From NCBI GenBank assembly GCA_045628845.1, contig JAZQQE010000070.1, forward strand, positions 1 through 17,491: DNA of 17,491 nt. Direction: 5' to 3'. Below the pieces are notes generated by a model, which was not told the DNA's origin, did not search any database, and saw nothing but the letters and a program-made list of their open reading frames with translations. Positions within the stretch are counted from its first letter, which is position 1. Each line of letters opens with the position of its first letter. Both the position numbers and the translations under genes were made by a program. Shown one piece after another: positions 7,183 through 14,184 of this stretch. The stretch is from RGIG7949 sp045628845 (GTDB lineage Bacteria; Bacillota; Clostridia; Oscillospirales; Oscillospiraceae).

Positions 7183-8201
7183 GAGCCGTCCTTGTCGTAT
7201 GGTACGAGGCGGGTGACCTGCCCGTCCCACGAATATATGCGCGCCGCGCGGAGCCTGTCGCCGCAGAAGCTGACCGTCAGCTCCGCGGGAGCTGTCAGAT
7301 GTACGGTGACGGTGTCCGTTTTGAGCGTGTCAGTAGCGGACGGCGAGAAATGCCTGCCGCCGCGGCACTTGAAAATAGCCTCTTTTTTCGTCCAAAGGTC
7401 GAGGAAGGCCTCCGCCGTGCAGTCGGGGAAGAGCTTTTTCTCCTCCGCCGTGAGCGTGCGGCGCACGAGCGCGCCGAGCCTGTCCTCCGCGCGGGCTCCG
7501 GGAGCTTCTATGTCGACGCCGACCGGCGCGTTCGAGACGGCGGCGGCGACGGCGGTGTCCGTGTGCGAGAGGGATATGAAAACGCCGTTCGCGCTCCACT
7601 TCCCGTTTTTGCCGCGCGTGAAGCCCGCCTCGGCGGGGCTGAGCCCGAAGGAGCGCTTCACCGCGTATTCGAGGAGCTTCCAGACGAGCCACCTCTGCGC
7701 GCGCAGAGCCTCGTTGGAGGTCTTCTCAAGGTCCGCCTCGCGTACGGGATCGTCCACCGTGCCCGCGCGGAGACCCTGCGGGACGGCGGCGAGGTAGACG
7801 TCGAGGATGGGGCGGCTGTTCCAGCGCCTGCGCGCGTCCTCCTCCTGCGTGCTCCGCTTGACGCCGAGCGCGCATTCGTAGGCGAAGTGCTCGCAGTTGT
7901 TGTGTACGAGGCTGTATCCGCCTTCGCCCATGCGCGCGCGGGCGCGCGCGACGGTCTCCTCGGGAGAAAAATGCTTTTCCTTCCTGTCGAAGACGGCGAC
8001 CTCGATTATGTTCCCGCAGCAGAAAGCGGCGGCGTCCGTCGAGCAGACGGTGATCTTCTCATCGGGCGCGCGGGTACCGACGGGCGGAGGGCCGAACTGG
8101 ATGACCTCGCCGTCGGAGACGAAGATGCCGTAGTGGTATATGGAGCCGAGCTTTACGCGGACCATGTCGCCCGGCCTGCATTCTCCGGGCCACCACTTCA
8201 T
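7176..8201 (-). CDS. LRAT-domain / Sfp-type phosphopantetheinyl transferase fusion
   Basis: This 341-residue protein joins two enzyme domains. Residues 1 to about 115 are an LRAT (lecithin:retinol acyltransferase-like, permuted NlpC/P60 fold) domain: GDMVRV, then YHYGIFVSDGEVIQF with His23, and NNCEHFAYEC with Cys103, the acyl-accepting Cys of the family. The second family His is Gln35 here. From about residue 131 (ILDVYLAAV) a full Sfp-type PPTase follows: GKNGKW (198-202), SLSHTD (210-215), VGVDIE (227-232; Asp230 and Glu232 bind metal) and WTKKEAIFK (270-278; Glu274). The PPTase half moves phosphopantetheine from CoA to a carrier Ser; its likely targets are the ACP encoded just upstream, coupled by a four-base ATGA overlap, and the carrier domain at 11223-13142. 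The LRAT half may move acyl chains to an amine or alcohol through an acyl-Cys. The fusion lies in one unbroken frame. Confidence 0.9.
   Translation of the reverse strand: MKWWPGECRPGDMVRVKLGSIYHYGIFVSDGEVIQFGPPPVGTRAPDEKITVCSTDAAAFCCGNIIEVAVFDRKEKHFSPEETVARARARMGEGGYSLVHNNCEHFAYECALGVKRSTQEEDARRRWNSRPILDVYLAAVPQGLRAGTVDDPVREADLEKTSNEALRAQRWLVWKLLEYAVKRSFGLSPAEAGFTRGKNGKWSANGVFISLSHTDTAVAAAVSNAPVGVDIEAPGARAEDRLGALVRRTLTAEEKKLFPDCTAEAFLDLWTKKEAIFKCRGGRHFSPSATDTLKTDTVTVHLTAPAELTVSFCGDRLRAARIYSWDGQVTRLVPYDKDGSC
7189..7193 (-). promoter_or_regulatory. ribosome binding site deciding the 7182 start
   Basis: AAGGA on the minus strand, six bases upstream of the ATG at 7182 and inside the last codons of the PPTase gene. 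No comparable site precedes the longer start at 7230. Confidence 0.7.
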
Positions 8202-8455
8202 GCGAGATGTCCCTCTATGAAGTCGATGACGTCGCCGAGCGTCTTGAAATCGTCCATCCCGACGTTGTCGAAGCGCACGTCGAAAGTCTCCTCGATGGCG
8301 ATGACCATGTAGAGCATCGCGACGGAGGAGAGGCCGAGGTCCGTCGAAAGCACGGAGCTCTCCGTGCAGGAGGCGACGACCGCGGCGTTCTTATCGTCGG
8401 CGGACAGCAGTATGTCCCTGAGCTGTTCGGTTATCTCTTCTCTTGTCAGTTGCAT
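8198..8455 (-). CDS. acyl carrier protein
   Basis: The protein has 85 residues and the length, acidity and four-helix pattern of a free acyl carrier protein. The attachment site reads DLGLSSVAML (39-48), so Ser44 takes the place of the Ser in the usual DSL motif and Asp is replaced by Ser43. It overlaps the acyl ligase stop by ten bases and the PPTase start by four, so ligase, carrier and carrier-activating enzyme are made together. It is expected to carry the acyl group produced by the ligase at 8446-9942 to a PlsC enzyme or the LRAT domain. The non-DSL site suggests a dedicated carrier rather than the housekeeping AcpP of fatty acid synthesis, which normally sits beside fab genes. Confidence 0.92.
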   Translation of the reverse strand: MQLTREEITEQLRDILLSADDKNAAVVASCTESSVLSTDLGLSSVAMLYMVIAIEETFDVRFDNVGMDDFKTLGDVIDFIEGHLA

Positions 8456-9942
8456 TTTTTGTATCTCACAATCTTCATGCTCGGAGTCCTCTCAAAGTCG
8501 CTGTCACGGATGACGATGCGGTTGACCCTCTCGAAGGAGGGGAGTGCCGCGTTGACCTTTTCGAGCTCCGCCGTGATGAATTCTCCGACGTTCTCTATGC
8601 CTCCGAGCTCGGAGGCGCGGGGCACGACCTCGAGCGCGAGGAAGTGCGTCCCCTGCTCGTTCACGTCCTCGAAGACCTGCGAGTCCTGAATGAAGGGCAG
8701 CTCGTTGAACTTCGCCTCGACCTCCGCGGGGGAGACGTTCTCGCCGCTCGGGAGGACGATTATCTCCTTGATGCGCCCGGTGATGTAGAGGAAGCCGTCG
8801 TCATCGAGGCGCACGAGGTCGCCTGTCCTGAACCAGCCGTCCTCGTAGGCGCCGGCCTCGTCCTCGCCGATATATCCGTCCATCATGTTCTTTCCCTTGA
8901 GCCAGAGCTCGCCGTTTTCTATGCGGAACTCCTGGTTGGGGTACGGGATGCCGACGGAGTCGGGGCGCGTGAGGCTCTCCGGGTTGCCGGAGACGAGGTT
9001 GGCGGACTCGGTGAGCCCGTAGCCGGGGAAGACGTCGATGCCGAGCTTCTTGTATTCGGAGATGAGGTAGGGAGCGACGGGGGCGGCACCGGCGATGATG
9101 TACTTCATGTCGTCGCCGAGCATATTGCGCCCGAATTTGCGCGACAGCGTGAGCGCCATCTCCGCGAGGGCGGGGACGAGGACGAATATCGTCGGGCGGA
9201 ACGCCGCGATGTCGCGGAACATATCCTTCGTGTTGCGGCAGATGAAGAGCGCGCTTCCCGTATACAGCGAGGTCATCAGGTTGCGGATGAGCCCGAAGAC
9301 GTGGGAGAGCGGCAGGACGAGCATGTATCTCTGCCCGAAGACGTCGGCGTAGCCGTAGCAGCCGTTCATCGTGCCCTGCATGACGGCGCCGTTGGAGAGG
9401 AGAGCGCCCTTGCTGCGGCCGGTGGTGCCGCCGGTGAACATGATGACGCACGGCGTCTCCGCGCCGCATTCGGCGATGGGGGTGGGAGCGGCGCCCTGCG
9501 CGTCGGCGGGGAGCAGCGCGACCTTGCCGGAGGCGACGGCGGTCCGCTCGGCGAGCGCGCCCTGATATATGAGGAGGCCCGCGCCGTACTTCATGCAGCA
9601 GCCGAACACGGTCGGCGCGTCGAGCTGGGCGGGAAGGATTACAGCGGTGCGCCCGAGCGTCACGACGGCGAGGTAGGCCCTCACGAAATCGTAGGAATTG
9701 GCGGCGAGGATCGCCACGCGGGGAGCGTCGGAGGCCTCGGCGATCGCGGTGCGCAGCAGCGCGGCGTCTGCCTCGAGCCCGGCGTAGGTGTATTTTTTCC
9801 CGTCGTCCTCTATGGCGACGGAGTCGGCGTAATTTTTCACGCAGTCGGCCCACATGGCGCTGACGGAGGGGTACTCCCTGATCTTTTCAAAGGTCTCGGG
9901 AGAGGTATACTTTCTGAAAACATTGGCGGACTGAGTAAGCAT
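8446..9942 (-). CDS. AMP-forming acyl ligase (FadD/acyl-ACP synthetase type)
   Basis: The protein has 498 residues and is a complete member of the ANL superfamily. The P-loop reads FTGGTTGRSKG (169-179); GYGLTES (307-313) is motif A5; TGD (373-375) binds the ribose; GRIKEIIVLPSGENVSP (389-405) is the hinge and A8 motif; the catalytic Lys of A10 is Lys490 (RTPSMKIVRYK). It should adenylate a carboxylic acid, probably a fatty acid, and pass it to a thiol. The coupled ACP gene makes acyl-ACP the likely product, though acyl-CoA is possible. AAGGAGG at 9952-9958 is the strongest ribosome site within the operon, so this gene may be highly translated. It starts 23 bases after the second PlsC gene. 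Confidence 0.92.
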   Translation of the reverse strand: MLTQSANVFRKYTSPETFEKIREYPSVSAMWADCVKNYADSVAIEDDGKKYTYAGLEADAALLRTAIAEASDAPRVAILAANSYDFVRAYLAVVTLGRTAVILPAQLDAPTVFGCCMKYGAGLLIYQGALAERTAVASGKVALLPADAQGAAPTPIAECGAETPCVIMFTGGTTGRSKGALLSNGAVMQGTMNGCYGYADVFGQRYMLVLPLSHVFGLIRNLMTSLYTGSALFICRNTKDMFRDIAAFRPTIFVLVPALAEMALTLSRKFGRNMLGDDMKYIIAGAAPVAPYLISEYKKLGIDVFPGYGLTESANLVSGNPESLTRPDSVGIPYPNQEFRIENGELWLKGKNMMDGYIGEDEAGAYEDGWFRTGDLVRLDDDGFLYITGRIKEIIVLPSGENVSPAEVEAKFNELPFIQDSQVFEDVNEQGTHFLALEVVPRASELGGIENVGEFITAELEKVNAALPSFERVNRIVIRDSDFERTPSMKIVRYKKCN

Positions 9943-9965
9943 TTTATCTAACCTCCTTGGTCTCT

Positions 9966-10616
9966 TTATCGCTTCTCCGCGAGAGCGCGGAGCTCGTCTT
10001 CCTTTTCATGCAGGAGCACGGATATCGATTCTATCTGCGACATGGTAGGGCGCGCTCCGTAGAGCTTCGTGACGTCTATCGTCTCTCCGACGGCCATGAC
10101 GAGGCGCTTCGGGAAGCCCTCGAAGCGCCGTATGTACGCCGGCACTATCGGGACGCCGCTCCGTATCGCCATGAGCACCATGCCGGACTTGAAGGCGGCG
10201 ACGCCCTCCGGCTCCTCGTTTATCCGCCCCTCCGGGAACATGCTGACGAGCTCGCCCGCCTTGAGGTGGGCCGTTATCTCGCGGAAGGAGGATATGTTGA
10301 AGTTCTCGCGGTCTATGGGGATGCACATGAAAGAGCGGAAGAACCACCCGCCCCTGCCCTCGAAGAACTCCTTGAGGCAGATGAAGTGGTGGCGGCGGTA
10401 CCATATCGCGGCCTGCAGATAGATGGGGTCGTATACGGCGGTATGGTTGGATATGAGGAGCGCGCCGCCCTTTACGTGCCGTCTTGCCTCCTTCGAGGTA
10501 TAGAGCACCTTCGGGCGGAAGAATATCAGCCCGGGGATGGCGGCGGTCAGCTTCACGAAATCGTAGAAGAAGTATTTTCGGGAGAAAAGGGGTGCCTTAT
10601 TTTCCATTGAGCTCAT
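9966..10616 (-). CDS. PlsC-type acyltransferase (LPLAT family), second copy
   Basis: The protein has 216 residues. NHTAVYDP (57-64) is the HX4D catalytic motif of glycerolipid acyltransferases, FMCIPIDREN follows as motif II, and FPEGRI (132-137 region) is motif III. These enzymes add an acyl chain to lysophosphatidate or another lysolipid on the inner membrane face. The start at 10616 overlaps the preceding PlsC gene by 20 bases; an ATG at 10607 (MENKAPLF) is as good, since neither has a clear ribosome site of its own, and coupling to the previous gene is likely. It sits between the first PlsC gene and the second acyl ligase. The acceptor is unknown. Confidence 0.9.
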   Translation of the reverse strand: MSSMENKAPLFSRKYFFYDFVKLTAAIPGLIFFRPKVLYTSKEARRHVKGGALLISNHTAVYDPIYLQAAIWYRRHHFICLKEFFEGRGGWFFRSFMCIPIDRENFNISSFREITAHLKAGELVSMFPEGRINEEPEGVAAFKSGMVLMAIRSGVPIVPAYIRRFEGFPKRLVMAVGETIDVTKLYGARPTMSQIESISVLLHEKEDELRALAEKR

Positions 10617-11223
10617 TTCCCAATTCCATTATCCTGCGGCGCATGGCCTCGCTGACGGCGGCGATGGTCTCCCTGTCGCCGAGCCCCTCGGGCGCGAGGT
10701 CCGCCGCGTAAAACGGGACGCCGATGATGACGTGCGCGCGTTTTTTCGTAAAGTAAGAGCCGTTGGTATATACGGGGATGACGGGCGCTCCGGAGCTCAG
10801 CGCGAGGAAGGCGGAGCTCGCCGCGAAGGGGAGCGGACGCTCCTCGCCGGGGCGGGGGAGCCTGCCCTCGGGGAAGATGCCGACGACGCCGCCGGAGGCG
10901 AGGATGCGCTCTGACTCCGCAACGAAGCCCATGTCGCGCGCGTCGCGGTCGACGAAGATGCCGCCGAGCCCGCGGAGCAGCGCGCCGAGCCCCTTCTTGC
11001 GGAAGAGCACCTCCGCCATCTGGAAGCGGAGCGTCCTCGAAAAGAAGACGAACATATACACGACGTAGTCGTATATCGACGTGTGATTGGAGATTATTAT
11101 CGCGGGACCTTTTATGCTGCGGCCCTGCCGCGCGCGGTTCTCGTAATGCACCTTCGTGCGGAAGCAGAAAAACTGCGGGATGAAGCCCGTTATCTTCGCG
11201 AAGGTGTTCCAGAAAAGGATCAT
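10597..11223 (-). CDS. PlsC-type acyltransferase (LPLAT family), first copy
   Basis: The protein has 208 residues. SNHTSIYDY carries the HX4D motif, GGIFVDRDAR is motif II, and GIFPEGRLPRPGE is motif III. It differs enough from its neighbour at 9966-10616 to be a distinct paralogue rather than a recent copy: the motif II region, the charged residues after FPEGR and the C-termini all differ. Its ATG overlaps the TAA of the ligase-carrier gene by one base (TAATG), so it is coupled to it. The pair of PlsC enzymes could fill two positions on one glycerol backbone or serve two acceptors; the sequence does not decide. Confidence 0.9.
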   Translation of the reverse strand: MILFWNTFAKITGFIPQFFCFRTKVHYENRARQGRSIKGPAIIISNHTSIYDYVVYMFVFFSRTLRFQMAEVLFRKKGLGALLRGLGGIFVDRDARDMGFVAESERILASGGVVGIFPEGRLPRPGEERPLPFAASSAFLALSSGAPVIPVYTNGSYFTKKRAHVIIGVPFYAADLAPEGLGDRETIAAVSEAMRRRIMELGNELNGK

Positions 11224-13142
11224 TATTCGGACGCCTTTACGTATTCGTACAGCTCTTTGACGCTGCCGAGGCTTTTGCCCGCCTCGGTCGGGAAATCTAT
11301 GCCGTATCGCTCGCGGAGCTGGGAGATCATCGCGAAGTAGTCGAGACTCGTGCCGCCGAGGTCGAGGAAGAAGTCCGCCGTGTAGGCGATGTCGCCCGCG
11401 TCCTTTCCGACGGCGAGGGCGAATATCTCGAGTATCTCGGTGCAGAGCGGGTCGTTTTCGGGCAGCTCGCGCCGCGCCTCGGGGTCGTAGACCGGGAGCG
11501 CGCCGCCGTCAAAGTCAGCGGCGAGGCGGCGGCGGTTGAGCTTGAATTCGTCGGGCGCTATGAGGCGGTCGGCTATGAGCACGGTCTTCTTTATCTCGGA
11601 GGCGAGCCCGAGCTCCGATATGCGCGCCCGGACGGCGGCCTCCGTCTGCGCGGCCTTCGCGGGGGAGGCACCGCGCCCTATCCCGACGAGGAGGACGGGC
11701 GTCCTTCCACCGTCGGCGCCTATGAGGCAGACGTTTTCCGCGCCGTCGATATCGAAGCGCTGCTCGATGATGTTCGGATTGAGGTTCTCGCCCGTCGGCG
11801 ATATGACGAGGTCGTCGCGTCTTCCGAGGATGAACCAGCGCCCGCCGCGCTCCTCGGCGAGGTCGCGCGTCCCGAAGAGCTCCGCGCGCTCGCGCCGGAT
11901 GCCGTCCTCGATGATATATTTCGCCGTCGAGCAGCCGGAGACGAGGAGCTCGCCGCCCTCCCCTATGGAGTAGGTGACGGAGCTCATCGGTTTTCCGACG
12001 GAGCGGGAATCGCGGACTCTTACGCTGTCGGAGAGCTCGACGGAGGTGATGCCAGTCTCGCTCATGCCGTAGCCGTTGGCGAGGCGGTAGCCTATGCCGT
12101 TGAAAAATACGATGACGCGCGCGGGGATGACGCTCCCGCCCGTTATCATAAAGCTTATGCTGTCGCCGAAGAGATTATCGCGGACCTCCTTGAAGGCGAG
12201 CTTCCTGAAAAGCGGTCCGAGGAGCGGCACGCCGCCTATTTTGCCGGAGAGCGCGAGGCCGCGGCGGAACTTCGCGAGAGTCTTCTCCCCGCGGTCGGCT
12301 ATGCCCTGCATCGCCTGCTCGTAGACCTTTTCCCAGAAGAGGGGCACGGCGAATATGTGCGTGACCGCGTGGCGGCGTATCGTATTGACTATCGTCTGCG
12401 GCGCGAGGTCGTTCAGATGGACGAAGGTGCGCGAGAAGAACGCGAACCAGATATAGACCGCCGTCAGCCCGAAGATGTGGTAGAAGGGCAGGAAGTCGAG
12501 CTGCTTGAGCTCGCCGTGCCAGTGCTTTTTCATCGCCCCGCATTTGAGGATGATGTCGAGGCTGTCGCGGATCTGATGGTAGAATTCCTCCGCCCCGTAA
12601 GCGCAGAGCTTGACGTGGGCGCTCGTGCCCGAGCTCATGACGAGGAGCTCGCCGCCGAACTCCGCGGGCGCGGAGGAGGGCTCGGCCTCGCCTATCGAGT
12701 GGATGGCGCGCACGCCGAACTCGCGGGACTCCGAGATGACCGCGGCGGCGCCGCAAGAGGCGAGCGCGTCGCGCAGCGTCGCGTCATCGAGCCTCATGTT
12801 CATCAGGAGGGGCCGGAAGCCCGCGCGCAGAACGCTCCACAGCGTGATGATCCAGTCGGGTCCGTTTTCAAGGTATATCCCGACGACGGAGCCGGGCTCC
12901 GTGTCCTCGAGGAGCGCAGAGAGCGCGGTGCTCCTGCGGAGGACGGCGTCGTACGCCTCTCCGTAGGTGGTCTTCACGATGCGGTAGCCCTCGCTCACCT
13001 CGTAGAGGACGTTGCTCTTTTCAGAGAACATCAGCTCGAACATCGAGGCGAAGTCGTGCGTCATATTGTCGAAGCGGCGGAGCTTGTCCTTAACGAACGG
13101 ATTTATCCGGGAAAAGCCGCCGAGTGTATCTTTTATCATCAT
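11223..13142 (-). CDS. AMP-forming ligase with C-terminal acyl carrier domain
   Basis: First gene of the lipid operon; 639 residues from the ATG at 13142. An ATG at 13160 gives six more residues but has no ribosome site, while AGGA at 13148-13151 serves 13142 (or 13139). The ANL domain fills about residues 25-545. Its P-loop reads MSSGTSAHVK (169-178), with Ala in place of Gly after the Ser/Thr pair; A5 is GYGMSETG; A7 is TRD instead of TGD, with the Asp kept; A8 is GRRDDLVISPTGENLNP; Lys534 is the likely A10 lysine. Residues about 560-639 are a carrier domain with DLGGTSLD, phosphopantetheine site Ser599. The protein may load an acyl group onto its own carrier and hand it to the PlsC encoded next. 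Because of the altered P-loop and A7, substrate and activity are less sure than for the ligase at 8446-9942. Confidence 0.9.
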   Translation of the reverse strand: MMIKDTLGGFSRINPFVKDKLRRFDNMTHDFASMFELMFSEKSNVLYEVSEGYRIVKTTYGEAYDAVLRRSTALSALLEDTEPGSVVGIYLENGPDWIITLWSVLRAGFRPLLMNMRLDDATLRDALASCGAAAVISESREFGVRAIHSIGEAEPSSAPAEFGGELLVMSSGTSAHVKLCAYGAEEFYHQIRDSLDIILKCGAMKKHWHGELKQLDFLPFYHIFGLTAVYIWFAFFSRTFVHLNDLAPQTIVNTIRRHAVTHIFAVPLFWEKVYEQAMQGIADRGEKTLAKFRRGLALSGKIGGVPLLGPLFRKLAFKEVRDNLFGDSISFMITGGSVIPARVIVFFNGIGYRLANGYGMSETGITSVELSDSVRVRDSRSVGKPMSSVTYSIGEGGELLVSGCSTAKYIIEDGIRRERAELFGTRDLAEERGGRWFILGRRDDLVISPTGENLNPNIIEQRFDIDGAENVCLIGADGGRTPVLLVGIGRGASPAKAAQTEAAVRARISELGLASEIKKTVLIADRLIAPDEFKLNRRRLAADFDGGALPVYDPEARRELPENDPLCTEILEIFALAVGKDAGDIAYTADFFLDLGGTSLDYFAMISQLRERYGIDFPTEAGKSLGSVKELYEYVKASE

Positions 13143-13147
13143 TCCGG

Positions 13148-13151
13148 TCCT
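13148..13151 (-). promoter_or_regulatory. ribosome binding site deciding the ligase-carrier start
   Basis: AGGA on the minus strand lies five bases before the ATG at 13142 and eight before the ATG at 13139. It favours these over the ATG at 13160, which has no such site. Confidence 0.5.
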
Positions 13152-13193
13152 GCTTCGCATGGTAATGCGCCGATTTATGAATATACATAGTTA

Positions 13194-13222
13194 ATTATAG
13201 CACACCGTGTCGGGCGGCGCAA
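13194..13222 (-). promoter_or_regulatory. sigma-A type promoter of the lipid operon
   Basis: On the minus strand, a perfect TATAAT (13194-13199) preceded by TGC makes an extended -10 element. TTGCGC (13217-13222) stands 17 bases upstream. The transcript would start near 13187, giving a short AT-rich leader before the ligase-carrier gene. No operator palindrome for a FapR- or FabT-like regulator was recognised around it. Confidence 0.8.
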
Positions 13223-13223
13223 T

Positions 13224-13249
13224 AAAAAAGAGGCCATATTCGGGCCTCT
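13224..13249 (-). terminator. second terminator after rfbA, abutting the operon promoter
   Basis: On the minus strand AGAGGCC and GGCCTCT pair around a seven-base loop and are followed by TTTTTTATT. The T run ends against the -35 box of the lipid-operon promoter, so read-through from lgt-rfbA is blocked right before the new transcript starts. Confidence 0.85.
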
Positions 13250-13280
13250 GCGGCACGTAAAAAATAGCCTCTCCGACATG

Positions 13281-13308
13281 AAAAAATACCCGCCTTAAAA
13301 GGCGGGTA
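13281..13308 (-). terminator. first terminator after rfbA
   Basis: On the minus strand TACCCGCC and GGCGGGTA form an eight-pair stem with a TTTTAA loop, followed by a T run. It lies six bases past the rfbA stop codon. Confidence 0.9.
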
Positions 13309-13314
13309 CAGGTC

Positions 13315-14184
13315 TTATTTTCCCTCCGCGGCGGAGAGTATGTACTGGCCGTAGCGGGTCTTCGCGAGCTCCTCTCCGAGCGCACGGAGCTGCGCGGCGT
13401 CTATCCAGCCGCGGCGGAAGCTCTCCTCCTCGACGCAGGCGATGCAGCGCCCCGTGCTCTTTTCGAGCCGCGCTATGACCTGCGCGCTCTCGAGCAGAGT
13501 GTCCTCCGTGCCGGCGTCGAGCCACGTGAAGCCGCTGTCGAGCGGGATGACCCCGAGGTCTCCGCGGCGCAGATACACGTTGTTGACGTCGGTTATCTCG
13601 AGCTCGCCGCGGGCCGAGGGCGTGAGCGAGCGCGCTATGTCCACGACATCGGGCGAATAGAAGTAGAGACCCGGCACTATGTAGTTCGAGCGCGGCTTTT
13701 CGGGCTTTTCCTCGATGCTGACCGCGCGTCCGTCCGCACCGAATTCGACGACGCCGAAGGCGCGCGGGTCCTCGACCCGATAACCGAAGATGACGGCGTC
13801 CATCGGCGAGGCGACGGCCTGCGCGAGCTTTTCCGCGAGCCCGTCGCCGTAGAAAACGTTGTCTGCGAGGATGAGGCAGACGCGGTCTCCCGCGACGTAG
13901 TCGGCGCCTATGATGAAGGCGTCGGCGATGCCGCGCTGGACGGGCTGCTCACGGTACGATATCGCCATGCCGAGCTTCGTCCCGTCTCCGAAGAGACGCT
14001 CGAAGGGCTCGGTCTCGCCGGGCGGGGTGATGATGAGCACGTCGCGTATGCCGGCCTGCTGCAGGACGCTCAGCGGGTAGAATATCATGGGCTTGTCGTA
14101 TATCGGAAGAAGCGGCTTGCAGACGGGCCTCGTCATGGGGTAGAGCCTCGTCCCTCTGCCGGCGGCGAGGATGATGCCTTTCAT
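13315..14184 (-). CDS. rfbA: glucose-1-phosphate thymidylyltransferase
   Basis: RfbA/RmlA joins dTTP and glucose-1-phosphate to make dTDP-glucose, the first step to dTDP-rhamnose and related cell-surface sugars. The protein has 289 residues from the ATG at 14184, the normal family length. MKGIILAAGRGTRLYPMT is the nucleotide-binding N-terminus, KPLLPIYDKPMIFYPLS the sugar-phosphate loop, and EQPVQRGIADAF, ADNVFYGDG, SIEEKPEKPRSNY and WLDAGTEDTL the other family blocks. The frame is open for 25 residues further upstream, but those lie in the lgt gene and lack the family start. It overlaps the lgt stop by four bases (ATGA), so the two are coupled. No rfbB, C or D is present in the window; the rest of the pathway must be elsewhere. 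Confidence 0.95.
   Translation of the reverse strand: MKGIILAAGRGTRLYPMTRPVCKPLLPIYDKPMIFYPLSVLQQAGIRDVLIITPPGETEPFERLFGDGTKLGMAISYREQPVQRGIADAFIIGADYVAGDRVCLILADNVFYGDGLAEKLAQAVASPMDAVIFGYRVEDPRAFGVVEFGADGRAVSIEEKPEKPRSNYIVPGLYFYSPDVVDIARSLTPSARGELEITDVNNVYLRRGDLGVIPLDSGFTWLDAGTEDTLLESAQVIARLEKSTGRCIACVEEESFRRGWIDAAQLRALGEELAKTRYGQYILSAAEGK

Noticed and set aside
7182..7230. Longer N-terminus for the hydrolase starting at 7230
   Set aside because: The extra residues fall in the PPTase gene, lack hydrophobic anchor character and have no ribosome site; the ATG at 7182 has both.
8443..9951. 502-codon open frame on the plus strand
   Set aside because: It lies opposite the ligase gene in GC-rich DNA, has no family motifs and is rich in Glu/Asp/Arg/Gly/Ala as expected of an antisense shadow.
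2331..13142. Polyketide, aryl polyene or non-ribosomal peptide cluster
   Set aside because: Carriers, ligases and a PPTase are present, but no ketosynthase, ketoreductase, dehydratase or condensation domain is found, so chain building is not supported.
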